DNA of 34,248 bases, taken from Candidatus Eubacterium faecigallinarum. Lineage in GTDB: Bacteria; Bacillota; Clostridia; Oscillospirales; Acutalibacteraceae. The DNA is taken from NCBI GenBank assembly GCA_019115455.1, contig DXDN01000013.1:1-34248 (forward strand), read 5' to 3'. A model generated the notes under the pieces. That model searched no databases. It worked only from the letters and a program-made list of their open reading frames with translations, and was not told where the DNA came from. A program made the translations under genes and the position numbers. Below, piece after piece: positions 16,440 through 24,124 of this stretch (position 1 is its first letter; each line of letters opens with the position of its first letter).

Positions 16440-16888
16440 TTAAGGAATCAATTTTGCAGGTAATAATGGCGGGCATCGGTACTCTCGGCTTTTCAATATA
16501 CTTCAGAGTTCGTGAAAAAAATGTCGCCGCTTCTACTGCTGCCGGCATTATCGGATGGGCAATTTATCTGCTCATTTTTCACTTTACTGAACAGCTTTTT
16601 CTCTCTAATTTTGTTGCGGCATTTCTTGTTTACCTTTATGCCGAAATAATGGCGCGAATATTAAAAGCTCCTTCAAACATATTCCTTATACCGGGAATTA
16701 TCCCTCTGCTGCCGGGTGGCACACTATATTACACAATGCAGGCTATAGTTGAGGGCGACAGAGACACAGCCGTTTTACAAGGCACCCAGACAGCCATTAT
16801 AACGGTGGGCATCGCCGCAGGAATTGTTGTGGGGACAGTGCTGTTTTATTACATAGTCCGCAGGTCTACTGAAAAAAAATCAAAATAA
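16436..16888 (+). CDS. threonine/serine exporter, C-terminal subunit (ThrE C, DUF3815)
   Basis: A 150-residue, mainly hydrophobic protein matching the C-terminal half of ThrE (DUF3815). Family marks are the opening ILQVIMAGIGTLGFSIYF, the middle EIMARILKAPSNIFLIPGII and PLLPGGTLYYTM, and a basic tail RRSTEKKSK. About five membrane segments are apparent. It overlaps the first ThrE subunit by ATGA, with GGAGG (about 16425-16429) as its own ribosome binding site, so the two are translated together in similar amounts. Substrate specificity beyond the family assignment is not shown by the sequence. Confidence 0.9.
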   Translation: MIKESILQVIMAGIGTLGFSIYFRVREKNVAASTAAGIIGWAIYLLIFHFTEQLFLSNFVAAFLVYLYAEIMARILKAPSNIFLIPGIIPLLPGGTLYYTMQAIVEGDRDTAVLQGTQTAIITVGIAAGIVVGTVLFYYIVRRSTEKKSK

Positions 16889-16899
16889 AGAAAAATCTG

Positions 16900-16946
16900 C
16901 ACAAAAGGAAACGCCTCCGTCTTGGGGAAACGGAGGCGCCCTTGTG
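16900..16946 (+). terminator. long imperfect hairpin downstream of thrE
   Basis: CGCCTCCGT (16912-16920) pairs with ACGGAGGCG (16930-16938) across a 9-base loop. An outer helix of CACAA (16900-16904) with TTGTG (16942-16946) and GG with CC extends it to about 16 bp. T5 occurs 10 bases after it on the plus strand (GATGGAGTATTTTT) and 4 bases after it on the minus strand. It may end the thrE unit, but the poor T-run spacing leaves a structured RNA or regulatory element possible. Confidence 0.5.
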
Positions 16947-17140
16947 GATGGAGTATTTTTAAAAACAGACAGAGAAATGAAAAAAGTATTTTATGAATTG
17001 AATGAGGAGAAACTCTGACTCCGAAAACTGTTTTCCACCTGAGGAATGAAAAAATTATGAAACTAAGCAATCAGTTGTCATTGCTTGTTTAAATAGTAAC
17101 AGCACAACATTTCAAAAATGTTAAAGCAAAATGAACTTTA
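16947..17140. other. AT-rich, hairpin-containing intergenic region
   Basis: No convincing gene. Two further perfect short hairpins are visible: AAGCAAT (17065-17071) with ATTGCTT (17080-17086), and AACATTT (17106-17112) with AAATGTT (17116-17122). A GAAAA-CTG-TTTTC mini-hairpin lies near 17023-17035. A 24-codon open frame (GTG 16944 to TGA 17018) crosses the first part. It may hold a leader RNA or operator for the downstream operon. Confidence 0.4.
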
Positions 17141-17146
17141 TATAAT
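17141..17146 (+). promoter_or_regulatory. -10 box for the DUF2974 operon
   Basis: A perfect TATAAT lies 33 bases before the ATG at 17180. The -35 region at 17 bases spacing (ATGTTA) is weak and falls inside the 17106-17122 hairpin, so an activator or different factor may be involved. Confidence 0.4.
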
Positions 17147-17179
17147 TTTTTTATTGATAATTTGTTAATGAGGGATTTG

Positions 17180-18331
17180 ATGGGAAACATTACACAATAT
17201 GTTGAAGAATATAAAGATAAAGATTTCAGCGAAGCAGAGTTTAACGAAGTGGATGCACTGGTGCTTTCCCAGCTCAGCTACATTGATTTTTCTGCAATTG
17301 TGTGCAAATTTGACAGCGAGGTGGAAATCAGTCTTAAAGACGCTTCTTATCAGTATTTTGCCCTGCGCAACGAAGATGAACTTAAGGAAAACATCTCGAT
17401 AGTTTACAAGGCGGGGCTTCTTCTTAATCAGTGTGCGCACACAAGAAGATACGCAAATATAAAACTGCTCAAATATGTAAACAGCGTGAATGAAAAAATT
17501 GACAAGCAATTTTCCGCTGTTACTTTTTACATAACTGACGATCTGGCGGTCATTGCGTTCAGGGGTACTGACACAAGCGTTACCGGAGTTAAGGAATCGG
17601 CTATGCTAAGCTATATGTTCCCCGTTCCGGCGCAGATTGAAAGCCTTTTTTATCTTGAGGAGTGCGGAACCCTTGCCAACAGGAATTTAATTGTATGCGG
17701 CCATTCAAAAGGCGGCAATCTTGCTACTTTCTCCGGAGTAAGCTGTTCAAATTCGCTGAAGAAGAGAATTCTCGGTATTTATGAATTTGACGCACCGGGA
17801 TTCCCTCTTCAAATGGTAGAGAGATACGATTTTGTAGAAATGAAAAATAAAATTTTCTCCTACATTCCTCAGTCGTCTATAATCGGCTGCATGCTTTATC
17901 ACAACGAGTCAAGGAAAGTTGTAAAAAGCACCAGCGAGAACATAAAACAGCATCAGGCGTCATCCTGGGTAATTGACGGCAACAGCTTTGTGCTTACGGA
18001 TGAGACTGACGAAACAAGTAAATTCATCGACAAATACATTAAAAAGCTCACCGAGGAAATCGGTCAGGATAATATAGAAGAGGTTTTTGAAACAGTATTT
18101 GATTTCATTGAAAATTCAGGAATCAGCGATTATGACGATCTGAAAGAATTTGAGCCAACCAGGCTAATCAGAGCAATTAAGTCGATAAAAAATATTAATG
18201 AGGAACAAAAAGAGCTTATTGAAAACACGATAAAGCAGGCTTTCAGAGAATTTTCACGCCTGATATATAAGGAACGCATAGAATCATTTGTCAAAAAAAT
18301 AAATTTTGAAGACAGAAAAAATCAACCGTAA
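17180..18331 (+). CDS. DUF2974 (Mbeg1-like) alpha/beta hydrolase
   Basis: A 383-residue protein of the DUF2974/Mbeg1-like family, lipase-like alpha/beta hydrolases common in Firmicutes. The nucleophile elbow is VCGHSKGGNLA with Ser176, and LAVIAFRGTD (122-131) is the preceding strand-oxyanion segment. EFDAPGFP and a later HQASSWVI offer Asp and His candidates. No signal peptide, so it is likely cytosolic. The start at 17180 gives MGNITQYVEEYKDKDF, the usual family beginning (MxNIxxYvxwrGdlxF). GAGGG lies 5 bases upstream; earlier ATG (17168) and TTG (17162) codons are in frame but fit less well. The C-terminal 90 residues are helical and charged. Substrate unknown. Followed after 11 bases by a nucleotidyltransferase-like gene. 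Confidence 0.85.
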   Translation: MGNITQYVEEYKDKDFSEAEFNEVDALVLSQLSYIDFSAIVCKFDSEVEISLKDASYQYFALRNEDELKENISIVYKAGLLLNQCAHTRRYANIKLLKYVNSVNEKIDKQFSAVTFYITDDLAVIAFRGTDTSVTGVKESAMLSYMFPVPAQIESLFYLEECGTLANRNLIVCGHSKGGNLATFSGVSCSNSLKKRILGIYEFDAPGFPLQMVERYDFVEMKNKIFSYIPQSSIIGCMLYHNESRKVVKSTSENIKQHQASSWVIDGNSFVLTDETDETSKFIDKYIKKLTEEIGQDNIEEVFETVFDFIENSGISDYDDLKEFEPTRLIRAIKSIKNINEEQKELIENTIKQAFREFSRLIYKERIESFVKKINFEDRKNQP

Positions 18332-18342
18332 CGGAGTGCAAT

Positions 18343-19521
18343 ATGAATCAAAGCGAAAAATATTTTGTAACTCTAATATCATCATATCTCAATCAATCGA
18401 CTCCTCCCCTGCCAAACGAAGTTGACTGGCAAAAAATATACAGGCTGGCGTGTATTCACAATGTTTGTGCAATTGTGGCAGATCGAATAATGGCGCTTTC
18501 AGAAGATACAGGCATTGACAGTGAACTGATGTCAAAATTCCGCCAACAGCTGGGATACACTCTTATTGACAGCGGTGAAAAAGAAGAAGCGCAAAGTTTC
18601 ATAAAAGAACTGCTTGAAAGCAGTAATACAGACCATATATTCATTAAAGGAGCTGTGCTTAAAAATTATTATCCTGTGCCGGAACTTCGCACATCCAGCG
18701 ACACCGACGTTATAATAAGGCACACGGATATGGAGAAAGTCCGCAGTATCATTGCAAAAAAAGCAACCGACATTTCGGACAACAACAGCAATGTAATAAC
18801 CGCCCTTTATAATAACCAGCACATAGAAATTCACAGTGAGCGTGACAGCGACCATTCGTACTTCGATGGCATATTCGACATGTGCGAAAAAGACGGAAAC
18901 AAATACATAATCAGCGACGAGCTTCACCTGATATACGTACTCTGTCACATGATAAAGCATTTTAAAATGTGCGGTGCCGGCATCAAAATGTTTATGGACA
19001 TAGATGTGCTTCTGAGGCGCTTGGGCTCTTTTGATTACAAATCATTTATTGATAAATGCTCACAGTTAAATATCGACGTTTTTGCGTCTGCATGCTTTTC
19101 TCTTTGCAAGAAGTGGTTTGACACACCGATATGTAAAGATGCTGATTTATCCGCCGACAAAAAAGTCATTGCACTTTTTGAAGAGGAAATATTAAACAGC
19201 GGGAACTTCGGTTTTAACGTTCGGGATCTTGGAAATTACTATATTAACAAGGGAACTAAATCGAACCAAAAGAATTCTTTAATTACTAAAATCAGGGCGA
19301 TGGCGGCTCTTTTCTTTCCAAAAAAAGAATATCTTATGCGCCAATATAAATATGCCAGAAAGTGTCCGTTTCTTCTTCCGATTGCATGGGCAAACCGGAT
19401 TGCCGCCGCTGTTTTCAAACGCTCTGAGCATTCAAAAAACACAATAAAATCTATTTTCACGTCGGGCAAAGATTCTCAGCAATATATAAATCTGCTTCGT
19501 GAGCTGGCTATTCGGGACTGA
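18343..19521 (+). CDS. nucleotidyltransferase-fold protein (NTP_transf_5-like)
   Basis: A 392-residue protein of the uncharacterised nucleotidyltransferase family PF14907. The core is IFIKGAVLKNYYPVPELRTS followed by SDTD with Asp120 and Asp122 as likely metal ligands. HIEIHSE offers a third acidic residue. Later comes ELHLIYVLCHMIKHFKMCGAGIKMFMDIDVLLRR, the conserved helical part. Relatives often sit in polysaccharide or capsule gene clusters, with no proven reaction. No membrane segment. The ATG at 18343 has GGAG about 8 bases upstream. The gene lies 11 bases after the DUF2974 hydrolase and 4 bases before the VanZ-like gene, so the three form an operon. Confidence 0.82.
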   Translation: MNQSEKYFVTLISSYLNQSTPPLPNEVDWQKIYRLACIHNVCAIVADRIMALSEDTGIDSELMSKFRQQLGYTLIDSGEKEEAQSFIKELLESSNTDHIFIKGAVLKNYYPVPELRTSSDTDVIIRHTDMEKVRSIIAKKATDISDNNSNVITALYNNQHIEIHSERDSDHSYFDGIFDMCEKDGNKYIISDELHLIYVLCHMIKHFKMCGAGIKMFMDIDVLLRRLGSFDYKSFIDKCSQLNIDVFASACFSLCKKWFDTPICKDADLSADKKVIALFEEEILNSGNFGFNVRDLGNYYINKGTKSNQKNSLITKIRAMAALFFPKKEYLMRQYKYARKCPFLLPIAWANRIAAAVFKRSEHSKNTIKSIFTSGKDSQQYINLLRELAIRD

Positions 19522-19525
19522 TTAC

Positions 19526-20326
19526 ATGAACAAACCGAGAAATAAAATTAAATACGCCCTGTTTGTTGTCACCTATGTGCTGTCCTGCCTGTCTATCTCC
19601 TCAGACAGATTTGATGGATACCTGGGTTATTCAAGCACGGAATATCTGCTGCTGAAATTCGGTCTGGTGATCATCTTCGTTTTAGTGATGACGCTTATAA
19701 ACAAAAACCAACTGGAAAAAATAACAGAATTTTCATCTATATTTCTTAATGTATTGCTTGCGTTTTTCCTGTTTGATTATTTTGTAACGCACATCAGCGG
19801 AAATTATACTTATTACAGAATGTGGTGGCTAAGCATAATATTTATGGCAAACGCAGGGCTCTACATTGGTATTTCTTTAGGGACAAAAACAGATTTTCAG
19901 CGATTATCCAAAAGATTTTGGCTTGCGTTTTTACCGACGTATATAACTACTTTTCTTTTAGTATTCGCACGAAAACCTAACACCTATTTTGAAGTGAACA
20001 CAAAATTCGGAAACGGGCTATTGAGCTATTTTGACTATTTAGTAAATCATTTTCATTTTAATTCGTGGCCGCTTTTCAACTTTGTTGGAAATGTAGTATT
20101 TTTCATACCTATTGCATTTCTTTTAAACGCAACATTCAAAAAAATAAAACCATATCAAATCTTTATTGTGGGACTTTGTATACCTTTTATTGTTGAAGGT
20201 TATCAGTATATATTCAAATGCGGAAGCGTTGACATTGACGATATTGTTTTTAACACCGCAGGATTTCTTTTAGGCTTTGCAGCACTGGCAATCGAAAAGA
20301 AAATTTACAAATCCAAAGCATTATAA
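19526..20326 (+). CDS. VanZ family membrane protein
   Basis: A 266-residue protein with about seven membrane segments. The C-terminal half is a VanZ-like domain: LFNFVGNVVFFIPIAFLL corresponds to the NllGNvllFiPlGfll pattern, FIVEGYQYIFKCGSVDIDDIV to the SxxiExxQ...DxdDl pattern and NTAGFLLGFA to the final helix. VanZ of Enterococcus gives low-level teicoplanin resistance; most VanZ-like proteins have no known function. The N-terminal 130 residues are extra membrane helices not typical of minimal VanZ. The ATG at 19526 is 4 bases after the upstream stop and has only a weak GGGA upstream. A strong terminator follows. Confidence 0.82.
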   Translation: MNKPRNKIKYALFVVTYVLSCLSISSDRFDGYLGYSSTEYLLLKFGLVIIFVLVMTLINKNQLEKITEFSSIFLNVLLAFFLFDYFVTHISGNYTYYRMWWLSIIFMANAGLYIGISLGTKTDFQRLSKRFWLAFLPTYITTFLLVFARKPNTYFEVNTKFGNGLLSYFDYLVNHFHFNSWPLFNFVGNVVFFIPIAFLLNATFKKIKPYQIFIVGLCIPFIVEGYQYIFKCGSVDIDDIVFNTAGFLLGFAALAIEKKIYKSKAL

Positions 20327-20333
20327 TAGGCAT

Positions 20334-20364
20334 AAAAAAAGCAGGACAAAAGTCCTGCTTTTTA
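20334..20364. terminator. bidirectional terminator
   Basis: GCAGGAC (20341-20347), AAAA loop and GTCCTGC (20352-20358), flanked by seven A on the left and TTTTT on the right. It ends the plus-strand DUF2974-VanZ operon and the minus-strand gene finishing at 20374. Confidence 0.9.
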
Positions 20365-20373
20365 ATTATTCAA

Positions 20374-21246
20374 TTACTCACCGAAAAGAATATCAGTATT
20401 GTTGAATGAGAGCGGCTTATACTCGCCGTTATCGTAATGATAAGCAGCTGAAAGCTTAACTGCAACTGCATAAGTTTCGCCCTGACATGTGAACATGTAG
20501 CAATCAGCGCCGTTGATGTTCTCAATTCTGTTATTGTAAGAAATTGAGCTGTTTGACGGATCGCTGCTGTATCCAAGATTGCCCCAGTTATCCTTAAGCG
20601 TCTGCTTGAGGTAAAGTTTTGCCTCAGCTATGCTGTAATCAGGTGTTGTTGTAATCTCGTGCGGATTTGAATATGTTTCATATTCAGCAGGAGCACCTTC
20701 TTCGGATACTGTTGTTGTCTCGCCCTGGTCAGGCATATAATTGTATGTAACAAACATAACAAGGAAATATACAAGAAATGCAATAAGGATAATGAGAATT
20801 GCTGTAAGAACAATTCTTCCGGCGTTATTGCCAGTCATTGCTGTAGCGGCAAATTCCTCTTCTGTTGGTATTGCAACAGGTACAAAAGGTTTACCCTTCT
20901 TGGCACATTTCTTTTCTTCTATTGCGTTTTTCTTTTCGAGCTTCTTTACGTAGGAAGCATAGGCTTTTTTAGTTGCCTTTTCAGCTTTAATTTCACTCTT
21001 TGACTGATATTCTTCAATTGCAGGAATAGCAATCGGAGTGAAGTTTTTGCCGTCCTTAGCAGCCTTAGCCTGTAATTTCTGATTCTTTTTGTCAGTTTCT
21101 TTTACGAATTTAGCATAATCCTTAGCATGCTTCTTTTCAGCAGCAGCCTTAGCTTTAGCTGCCATTGCTTCGGCTTTTAAATTCTTTTTTTCTTGTTTAG
21201 CTTCCTTCTTGGCAAGCTTATTTGCGTTTTTATCTTCTTTACTCAA
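20374..21246 (-). CDS. single-pass membrane protein with duplicated Lys-rich cytoplasmic motif
   Basis: A 290-residue protein I do not recognise as a named family. Residues 1-43 are Lys/Ala-rich and probably helical. Residues 44-80 and 96-132 are two copies of a 37-residue motif (19 identities) of the form YAxxVKxxxKKNx, then KxAKxGKxFxPxAIPxxEE. A membrane segment follows (about 144-166), then an acidic/Thr-rich stalk and an 85-residue outer domain rich in Asn, Ser and Tyr. The positive-inside rule puts the Lys-rich part in the cytoplasm. The start is TTG at 21246, with GGGGG 8 bases upstream; the nearby ATG at 21251 is out of frame and stops after two codons. It has its own promoter at 21276-21304 and a strong terminator. 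Confidence 0.8.
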   Translation of the reverse strand: MSKEDKNANKLAKKEAKQEKKNLKAEAMAAKAKAAAEKKHAKDYAKFVKETDKKNQKLQAKAAKDGKNFTPIAIPAIEEYQSKSEIKAEKATKKAYASYVKKLEKKNAIEEKKCAKKGKPFVPVAIPTEEEFAATAMTGNNAGRIVLTAILIILIAFLVYFLVMFVTYNYMPDQGETTTVSEEGAPAEYETYSNPHEITTTPDYSIAEAKLYLKQTLKDNWGNLGYSSDPSNSSISYNNRIENINGADCYMFTCQGETYAVAVKLSAAYHYDNGEYKPLSFNNTDILFGE

Positions 21247-21275
21247 GGCATTAACCCCCTTATAAGTCTGTTACT

Positions 21276-21304
21276 AATATAACATAATAAATATAAAATT
21301 TCAA
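21276..21304 (-). promoter_or_regulatory. sigma-A promoter for the repeat membrane protein
   Basis: TTGAAA (21304-21299), 17-base spacer and TATATT (21281-21276) on the minus strand. A leader of roughly 20-25 bases precedes the TTG start at 21246. Confidence 0.7.
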
Positions 21305-21390
21305 TAAAAATTTTTTCATAATTCAGGGTATTTTATGAACAAATTGTAAACATTACCTCAATATAGTGTATATATCAGCATTTTTATTGG

Positions 21391-21412
21391 AATAATTTAT
21401 TAATAAATTATT
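21391..21412. repeat. perfect 22-base AT palindrome at the larC stop
   Basis: AATAATTTATT followed directly by its own reverse complement, with no central spacer. It includes the larC TAA stop. No GC-rich terminator is visible after larC, so this dyad may be a weak terminator or a protein-binding site; AT-rich palindromes also arise by chance. Confidence 0.5.
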
Positions 21413-22595
21413 ATTTCCTGCTTTTTTCGGCAATATTTTTAACTTCATTTAAGGTAATGTCATTTTCGTCGGCAACTCGTTTTAAATCCTCATACTCATA
21501 TTTGTATTTATCAACTGAATATCCGTTTGATTTTTTTACTCTGATATTTCCAAGGGGAGTTTTCCGTTCCTCGATATACCTGTCCATCACATATCTATTA
21601 CAGAATTTCCTGCGTATCCCGGTAGTTGTTGTGTGACGAAAGATACAAGTCACAAGCTCGTCCATTTTCTCCTTTTGACATAAGACAGTAATCATAATAC
21701 CGGGTCTTGATTTTTTCATATATATCGGCTGGGTGAAGACATCAAGCGCTCCTGATTGAAACAGCTTTTCACAGACAAAGCCGATTTCCTCGCCGGTCAT
21801 ATCATCAATATTGCACACAAGCTCCCATACGTCGTTGTTGTTCGCACTGTCAGCACAGCCGTAAAATGCCCTGACGCAGTTTGCCTGGGCAAATTCTTTT
21901 TCACCTGCACCGTACCCGATTTTCTCCGTTTTTATCACAGGCATTGAGGTAAAATCATCAGAATAATATTTTAATATTGCCGCTCCTGTAGGTGTGCAAA
22001 GCTCCCCTTCTGTTTGTGAACTGTAGCACGAAACACCCCTAAGTATCTCGGCTGTTGCCGGTGCCGGAACAGGCATAATCCCATGAGCGCATTTAACTGT
22101 GCCTTTACCGACATTTATTGGAGAAGAGATTATCTTGTCAGGATTGATTTTATCAATAAGAAACGCACAGACGGTTATATCGGCAACAGCATCCATCATT
22201 CCCAGCTCATGAAAATGCACCTGGGAAACTTCCCTTCCGTGAACTTTTGCTTCTGCCGCGGCAAGAATGCCGTATATTTCCTTAGCATTATTTTTGACAC
22301 GCTCTGAAACATTAAGGCTGTTAATTATCTTCTCGACATCTGAAAGTGTTCTGTGAGAATGTTTGTGGACATGATTTTCGCCCTGCTTTTCCTCTTCGCC
22401 GTTATAGACAACATGCGCCTTTGTGCAAGTAATTGCGCAGGTAGTTCTTTTTTCAAAGGAAATTTCGGTATTAGGCAAACCTATGGAATTAATTTCTTCA
22501 AGGACTTTTTCCTTGTCGTCGACAAGTTCCCACAGAGCTGCCATAAGCATGTCCCCTGCCGCTCCCATGTTACATTCAAAATAAAGTATATTCAT
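21411..22595 (-). CDS. larC: nickel-pincer cofactor biosynthesis protein LarC (nickel insertion)
   Basis: A 394-residue LarC, the CTP-dependent cyclometallase that inserts nickel into the pyridinium dithiocarboxylate precursor of the nickel-pincer nucleotide. Diagnostic segments are the start MNILYFECNMGAAGDMLMAA, VHFHELGMMDAVADI, KGTVKCAHGIMPVPAPAT, CTPTGAAILKY and CNIDDMTGEEIGF. A His-rich stretch (ENHVHKHSHR) could hold metal. In Lactobacillus plantarum larC is read through a programmed frameshift from two frames; here it is one continuous frame. The ATG at 22595 was chosen over the GTG at 22607 because it gives the family start and has GGTGA upstream. It follows larB by 22 bases. Confidence 0.94.
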   Translation of the reverse strand: MNILYFECNMGAAGDMLMAALWELVDDKEKVLEEINSIGLPNTEISFEKRTTCAITCTKAHVVYNGEEEKQGENHVHKHSHRTLSDVEKIINSLNVSERVKNNAKEIYGILAAAEAKVHGREVSQVHFHELGMMDAVADITVCAFLIDKINPDKIISSPINVGKGTVKCAHGIMPVPAPATAEILRGVSCYSSQTEGELCTPTGAAILKYYSDDFTSMPVIKTEKIGYGAGEKEFAQANCVRAFYGCADSANNNDVWELVCNIDDMTGEEIGFVCEKLFQSGALDVFTQPIYMKKSRPGIMITVLCQKEKMDELVTCIFRHTTTTGIRRKFCNRYVMDRYIEERKTPLGNIRVKKSNGYSVDKYKYEYEDLKRVADENDITLNEVKNIAEKSRK

Positions 22596-22617
22596 AGCTG
22601 TCACCACTAAAGTAAGA

Positions 22618-23367
22618 TTACATCTTATTTATCATATTGGCAAGATATCCGGCGCCGAAACCGTTATCAATATTAACAACGCTTACACCGCTTGCGCAGG
22701 AATTGAGCATAGAAAGCAATGCGGATAATCCGCCGAAATTAGCGCCGTAACCGACGGATGTAGGCACGGCAATAACAGGACAGTCAGCCATGCCGCCGAT
22801 TACGCTTGCAAGCGCTCCCTCCATTCCGGCAACAGCAACAATAACTCTTGCCGAAGCAATATCGTCAACCTTATCCATTAACCTATGGATTCCAGAAACG
22901 CCGACGTCATATAACCTTACAACCTTGCTGCCGTAAAATTCCGCAGTCAGCGCCGCTTCCTCCGCCACAGGAATGTCGCTGGTACCGCCGGTTGCAACTA
23001 CGATTTTTCCGACAGTCTTCTGGTTGATATTTCTGTCACCGGCTATTCCTATTTTTGAGTTTTCGTCATAGAAAACAGGAAACTTGCCGCTAATATATTC
23101 ATACGCTTCCCTGCTCATTCTGGTTATAAGCACTGATTTTTCACCGTGCTCAAGCATAGAGCGTACAATTTCGTAAATCTGCTCTTTTGTTTTTCCTGCT
23201 CCGTATATTACTTCTGCCGCGCCCTGTCTGACGCTTCTGTGATAATCAATTTTTGCAAAGCCGAGATCCTGATACGGCTCAGTTTTAATTCTTACAGCGG
23301 CGTCCTGTGCCGAGATCTCTCCGCCTGCAACTTTATTAAGCAATATTTCAAGTTCTGTTTTATCCAT
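22618..23367 (-). CDS. larB: nickel-pincer cofactor biosynthesis protein LarB
   Basis: A 249-residue LarB, which carboxylates and hydrolyses nicotinic acid adenine dinucleotide to start nickel-pincer nucleotide synthesis. The C-terminal half is a PurE-like fold: KIVVATGGTSDIPVAEEA, VRLYDVGVSGIHRLM, VAVAGMEGALASVIGGM and the final VPTSVGYGANFGGLSALL plus NIDNGFGAGYLA. The N-terminal half has DYHRSVRQGAAEVIYGAGKT, typical of LarB rather than PurE. Its start overlaps the end of larE by 8 bases and larC follows after 22 bases. Confidence 0.94.
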   Translation of the reverse strand: MDKTELEILLNKVAGGEISAQDAAVRIKTEPYQDLGFAKIDYHRSVRQGAAEVIYGAGKTKEQIYEIVRSMLEHGEKSVLITRMSREAYEYISGKFPVFYDENSKIGIAGDRNINQKTVGKIVVATGGTSDIPVAEEAALTAEFYGSKVVRLYDVGVSGIHRLMDKVDDIASARVIVAVAGMEGALASVIGGMADCPVIAVPTSVGYGANFGGLSALLSMLNSCASGVSVVNIDNGFGAGYLANMINKM

Positions 23368-24124
23368 TACTTTCTCTTCCTTTTAAATCAAGCATTATAT
23401 CCGAATAGTAATCACTGAGTTTTGAAAGAATTTCTTTTCTGTTTAAAATCAGCTTTTGATAATCCTTATCATTAATTTGAATTAATGCCGCACCGCTTCT
23501 GTATCTTATTCTAAAATCAGAAAAGCCTTTATTTAAAAGTATATTCTCCGCTTTTTCTGTTTTAGTGAGAATGTCAGCGGTAATTCTCTCACCTGTCGGC
23601 ACTCGTGTTGCTAAGCAGGCATATGACGGCTTTTGAGAAACCGACAAATCCATTTTACGTGCTGTTTCTCTGATATCGGATTTTGTCATTTCACAAATCC
23701 TCAGCGGCGACAAAATACCAAGCTCCTTCAGCGCTTTATAACCTGGTCTTGATTCAACGTCGTCGGAGACATTTGTACCCTCAAGCACCGTGTCAGATCC
23801 TGCGTCCTTTGCAAATGCAAGTATTTTTTCAAACATCAGCTTTTTGCAATAATAGCATCTGTTTTGGTTGTTTAACACAATATCGTCATTCTTAATAACA
23901 TCCGCTTCAAGACTATTCAGTTTTATATTTAACTTCGAACAGATTTCGGCAGCATCTTTTAATTCAAATTCAGGCTGAAAAGCCGTCTTAACAAAACAGG
24001 CATGCACCTCTTGTGCGTACTCAGCCGCTAAAGCAAGCAAAACCGCTGAATCCACACCACCCGAGACTGCAACTACTACATTGCTATGTTCCTTGAAAAA
24101 TTCTTTTATTTTCATATTCATCAT
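23360..24124 (-). CDS. larE: LarE sulfur transferase for nickel-pincer cofactor
   Basis: A 254-residue PP-loop ATPase that adenylates the LarB product and adds sulfur to its two carboxylates. The PP-loop is AVSGGVDSAVLL (about 19-30). Cys170 in SYACLATRVPTGERIT corresponds to the sulfur-donating cysteine of L. plantarum LarE. Two more cysteines occur as CYYC (C90, C93). LarE proteins with three such cysteines are known to hold a [4Fe-4S] cluster that transfers sulfur repeatedly, so this is likely the cluster type rather than the sacrificial type (inference). Three in-frame ATGs (24124, 24121, 24115) are possible and no clear ribosome binding site separates them. It heads the larE-larB-larC unit; no larA is in the window. 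Confidence 0.92.
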   Translation of the reverse strand: MMNMKIKEFFKEHSNVVVAVSGGVDSAVLLALAAEYAQEVHACFVKTAFQPEFELKDAAEICSKLNIKLNSLEADVIKNDDIVLNNQNRCYYCKKLMFEKILAFAKDAGSDTVLEGTNVSDDVESRPGYKALKELGILSPLRICEMTKSDIRETARKMDLSVSQKPSYACLATRVPTGERITADILTKTEKAENILLNKGFSDFRIRYRSGAALIQINDKDYQKLILNRKEILSKLSDYYSDIMLDLKGRESNG

